A stretch of DNA of 15,203 nucleotides from NCBI GenBank assembly GCA_022865725.1, contig JALHTP010000383.1:1-15203 (forward strand), written 5' to 3'. A model generated the notes under the pieces. That model saw only the letters and a program-made list of their open reading frames with translations. It was not told the origin of the DNA and made no database searches. The DNA is from Methyloceanibacter sp. GTDB lineage: Bacteria > Pseudomonadota > Alphaproteobacteria > Rhizobiales > Methyloligellaceae. Below, piece by piece: positions 13,019-15,203 of this stretch; within the stretch, counting starts at the first letter, position 1; the number at the start of each line of letters is the position of its first letter. The translations under genes were made by a program, and so were the position numbers.

Positions 13019-13729
13019 ATGACCTCTCCCTGGCGCGCCACAGTGCTTACGATTTTCCCCGAGATGTTCCCGGGACCCTTGGGGCTCAGCCTCGCCGGCA
13101 AGGCGCTGGCCGAGGGCAAATGGGCGCTTGCGACCATCGACATCCGCGATTTCGCGACCGACAAGCATCGCTCGGTTGACGATACGCCAGCCGGGGGCGG
13201 CGCCGGCATGGTGATGCGCGCCGATATCGCCGCGTCTGCCATCGATGCGGCGCGCGCGGGCACGGGCGCCCTTAAGCCTGCGCTTTATCTTTCTCCGCGC
13301 GGGACGCAGCTCACCCAAGGCCGCGTGCGCGAGCTCGCCCACGGCCCCGGCGCCATCCTGCTGTGCGGCCGCTTCGAAGGCATCGACCAGCGCGTGCTCG
13401 AAGCGCGCAATATCGAGGAAATATCCATCGGCGATTATGTGCTGTCGGGGGGCGAGCTTGCCGCCCAGGTGCTGATCGACGCTTGCGTGCGGCTGCTCCC
13501 CGGCGTCGCCGGCAATGAGAGCTCGCTTGCCGAGGAGAGCTTCGTGGCCGGACTCCTCGAATATCCGCATTACACGCGGCCGCGCGAATTCGAGGGCCGC
13601 GCGATCCCCGAGGTGCTGCTCTCGGGCGACCACAAGAAAATCGCGCAATGGCGCCGCGAGCAGGCGGAGAAGCTCACGCAAGACCGCCGCCCCGATCTGT
13701 GGGAGCGGCATCTGAAGCGGAAACCTTGA
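13019..13729 (+). CDS. trmD: tRNA (guanine37-N1)-methyltransferase TrmD
   Basis: This 236-residue SPOUT enzyme puts a methyl group on N1 of G37 from SAM, preventing +1 frameshifting. The N-terminal WRATVLTIFPEMFPGPLG is typical. The trefoil-knot SAM site comprises LSPRG (91-95), CGRFEGIDQR (116-125) and IGDYVLSGGE (137-146). Arg158 matches E. coli Arg154. Where E. coli has catalytic Asp169 in EDSF, this protein has Glu173 in EESF. The C-terminal domain keeps GLLEYPHYTRP and LLSGDHKKIAQWRREQ. The ATG is only eight bases from repeat copy 2 and has no Shine-Dalgarno, so its translation may depend on coupling or on the repeat's structure. It normally lies next to rplS; here two genes intervene. 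Confidence 0.97.
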   Translation: MTSPWRATVLTIFPEMFPGPLGLSLAGKALAEGKWALATIDIRDFATDKHRSVDDTPAGGGAGMVMRADIAASAIDAARAGTGALKPALYLSPRGTQLTQGRVRELAHGPGAILLCGRFEGIDQRVLEARNIEEISIGDYVLSGGELAAQVLIDACVRLLPGVAGNESSLAEESFVAGLLEYPHYTRPREFEGRAIPEVLLSGDHKKIAQWRREQAEKLTQDRRPDLWERHLKRKP

Positions 13730-13792
13730 TCGAGGTCAGAACATCTTTATCCCGCCGGTGCTACCACCAACGGCAAATGAGAGGTGCTGGGC

Positions 13793-14116
13793 ATGAAGAG
13801 TAGGATAGCGCTCGCAGCCGCGATGCTGCTGGTTTCCGGTTGCGCGGGATTCGCGCAAGAGGCCGATATCGAGGCGGGTGCGGCCTACGCCGAACAGGTC
13901 TGCGCCGCCTGCCACGCGGTATTGGCGAACGAGCAGATCTCGCCTTTGCCGCAGGCCCCGACCTTCCAGTCGGTGGTCGACACGCCCGGCATGACGGAGC
14001 TTGCGCTCACCGTCTGGCTGCAAAGCTCTCATCCCACCATGCCCAACATCATCATCAAGCCTGACAATCTCCGCAACGTCGTCGCCTATATCCGCAGCCT
14101 CGAGAAAAAGAACTAG
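13793..14116 (+). CDS. Small monoheme c-type cytochrome (possible lipoprotein)
   Basis: This 107-residue protein has one haem-attachment motif, CAACH (Cys37, Cys40, His41), and a likely distal ligand Met83 in SSHPTMPNI. The C-terminal helix LRNVVAYIRSLEKK is typical of class I cytochromes c. An N-terminal signal (MKSRIALAAAMLLVSGC) precedes it. VSGC matches a lipobox with Cys17, but cleavage by signal peptidase I after GFA (before Gln22) is equally plausible. I chose ATG at 13793; an in-frame GTG at 13784 would add three residues. GAGAGG lies just upstream. It would be an electron carrier in the periplasm or on the inner membrane, matured by the Ccm system encoded at the other end of the window. 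Its redox partners are unknown. Confidence 0.92.
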   Translation: MKSRIALAAAMLLVSGCAGFAQEADIEAGAAYAEQVCAACHAVLANEQISPLPQAPTFQSVVDTPGMTELALTVWLQSSHPTMPNIIIKPDNLRNVVAYIRSLEKKN

Positions 14117-14146
14117 GCGCGCTCGCTCCCGCAGATAGAGTGAGCC

Positions 14147-14503
14147 ATGTCCCTCAAAGCGATTTGCGTCGCGGCTTTGCCGCTCCTTCTTCTGCCCGCC
14201 AGCGCACAGGCCGAGATCGAAGGGCTTCTCGGCAAATACGCGACGACCAAGGAGTACTGCAAGGACGCGGCCATGCAGGTCTTCGAGATCAGGCGCGGCA
14301 TCGTCGAGGGGCCGAACTTTCTGTGCCTCCTGGGTACGCCCCAACCAGCCGGCGCCGGGCTCGAAGCCTATGAGTCGAAATGCACGCAAGGGGACCGGGT
14401 GCATCTCGGCGCGCTGACGCTCGACCTTTCCGCCAAGGAAGACCACATCAAGATCAGCCTGCCGGTGAAGCAAGACTGGATCACGCTCTATCCTTGCAAA
14501 TGA
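14147..14503 (+). CDS. Unrecognised secreted protein with four cysteines
   Basis: This 118-residue protein belongs to no family I recognise. Residues 1-22 are a clear signal peptide: MSLK, a hydrophobic core (LPLLLLPA), and the cleavage site AQA before EIEG. The mature ~96 residues contain four cysteines (38, 60, 79, 117), an even number that would suit two disulfides in an oxidising periplasm. The sequence from 88 on (LGALTLDLS, DHIKISLPV, WITLYPCK) looks like beta strands, suggesting a small beta-rich fold. It follows the cytochrome c gene by 30 bases on the same strand, so they are probably cotranscribed. No haem motif, lipobox or further membrane helix is seen. Codon use matches the neighbours, and the signal peptide supports this frame over the long antisense one. 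Confidence 0.75.
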   Translation: MSLKAICVAALPLLLLPASAQAEIEGLLGKYATTKEYCKDAAMQVFEIRRGIVEGPNFLCLLGTPQPAGAGLEAYESKCTQGDRVHLGALTLDLSAKEDHIKISLPVKQDWITLYPCK

Positions 14504-14668
14504 AGGGCTGCGGGGGGCGAATTGCCATCGACAGGCACGCAACCTTGCGCTAGGAAAACCTCGCGCGAGCGTTCTTCGCCCGCATTTCACGCTTAACGGA
14601 TCAATCAAAAAGAATGGCGTTCGCCGGAAGGCTTGAAGCCAGGCAGCCGCCCAGGAAAGGTATTCGCC

Positions 14669-15203
14669 ATGAACATCATCGAGCAGCTCGAAAAAGAGCA
14701 GGCTGCGGCGCTCTCCAAGAAGCGGAAAGTCCCCGATTTCGGTCCCGGCGACACTCTGCGCGTCAATGTCAAGGTGGTCGAGGGCGAGCGCACGCGCGTG
14801 CAGGCCTATGAGGGCGTCTGCATCGGGCGCGCGGGCGGCGGGCTGAACGAGAATTTCACCGTGCGCAAGATCTCTTATGGTGAGGGCGTGGAGCGCGTCT
14901 TCCCGATCCATTCACCGCTGATCGACTCGATCGATGTGGTGCGCCGCGGCCGCGTGCGCCGGGCCAAGCTCTATTATCTGCGTGGCCTGCGCGGCAAGTC
15001 GGCCCGCATCCCGGAGCGCCAGGACGTCAGGGGCAAGAAGAAGGAGCCCCTGAAGGGCTTCGCCAAGCCCAAGGGCGAGCCCGATAATTTGCAGCTAATC
15101 AATGGCATCACGCCCGAGCTCGAGCGGAAGCTGAACAAGATCGGCCTGATCAAATTCGAGCAGATCGCCAACCTCTCCGACGACGAGATCGCCCGGCTCG
15201 ACG
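14669..15203 (+). CDS. rplS: 50S ribosomal protein L19 with C-terminal extension (partial)
   Basis: There are 178 codons in the window and the gene is still open at the edge. L19 lies at the 30S-50S interface. Residues 1-116 are the normal protein: MNIIEQLEKEQ, the core VPDFGPGDTLRVNVKVVEGE, then QAYEGVCIGRAGGGLNENFT, VRKISYGEGVERVFP, and SARIPER. L19 usually ends near residue 115-130. Here a Lys-rich linker (120-137) leads to PDNLQLINGITPELERKLNK and IGLIKFEQIANLSDDEIARL, a helix-hairpin-helix-like unit of the LIxGIxPxxExKLxxxGI type. ATG at 14669 has AGGAAAGG upstream. The 165-bp spacer before it shows only one short palindrome, CTCGCGCGAG (14560-14569), and no convincing promoter. Confidence 0.96.
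   Translation, partial: MNIIEQLEKEQAAALSKKRKVPDFGPGDTLRVNVKVVEGERTRVQAYEGVCIGRAGGGLNENFTVRKISYGEGVERVFPIHSPLIDSIDVVRRGRVRRAKLYYLRGLRGKSARIPERQDVRGKKKEPLKGFAKPKGEPDNLQLINGITPELERKLNKIGLIKFEQIANLSDDEIARLD

Noticed and set aside
13736..14911. 391-codon open frame on the minus strand spanning cytochrome c, the four-Cys protein and the rplS start
   Set aside because: The plus strand shows a haem motif, two signal peptides and L19. The antisense product is Arg/Leu/Asp-rich and resembles nothing.

Overview
The window is GC-rich chromosomal DNA of an alphaproteobacterium, most likely from the Hyphomicrobiales (Rhizobiales) side. The evidence is the gene order dapF-mtaB-ftsY-yciB beside ffh-rpsP-rimM-trmD-rplS, the System I ccmC-ccmD-ccmG cluster, the Ala/Glu/Pro tail on ribosomal protein S16, and many short GC-rich palindromic intergenic repeats. 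Genus cannot be told from the sequence alone.

Layout. Positions 1-1115 (+): the end of ccmC, then ccmD and ccmG (cytochrome c maturation). Positions 1251-1688 (-): a MarR-type regulator with a promoter region rich in CCTTG/CAAGG inverted repeats. Positions 1930-5798 (-): the tightly packed run dapF, mtaB, ftsY, yciB. Positions 5862-7055 (-): an MFS transporter. Divergent from it (+) come an AMI1-like amidase (7160-8368) and a carotenoid cleavage oxygenase interrupted by an in-frame TAG (8396-9709, with its lost C-terminus at 9710-9826). Positions 10116-13729 (+): ffh, rpsP, rimM, trmD. Positions 13793-14503 (+): a small monoheme cytochrome c and an unrecognised secreted four-cysteine protein. 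From 14669 (+): rplS, which runs off the end and carries a C-terminal helix-hairpin-helix-like extension.

How it fits together. Most of the window is housekeeping: both SRP GTPases (FtsY and Ffh), ribosomal proteins S16 and L19, RimM for 30S maturation, two tRNA-modifying enzymes (TrmD for m1G37, MtaB for ms2t6A37), lysine/peptidoglycan precursor synthesis (DapF), and haem delivery to cytochromes (Ccm). The accessory material sits at the seams: MFS/amidase/oxygenase between dapF and ffh, marR between yciB and the ccm genes, and cytochrome c plus the four-Cys protein between trmD and rplS.

Non-coding structure is the other notable part. I see two copies of a cloverleaf-like palindrome with compensatory base changes, three copies of a CCCTCCCC/GGGGAGGG-type element, and a 39-bp hairpin repeated in tandem ahead of ffh. 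All three spacers of ffh-rpsP-rimM-trmD hold such an element. I found no tRNA, rRNA, CRISPR array, transposase or integrase. I did not find a clearly new multi-gene system. The best leads are the TAG-interrupted oxygenase, the covarying palindrome and the extended L19.
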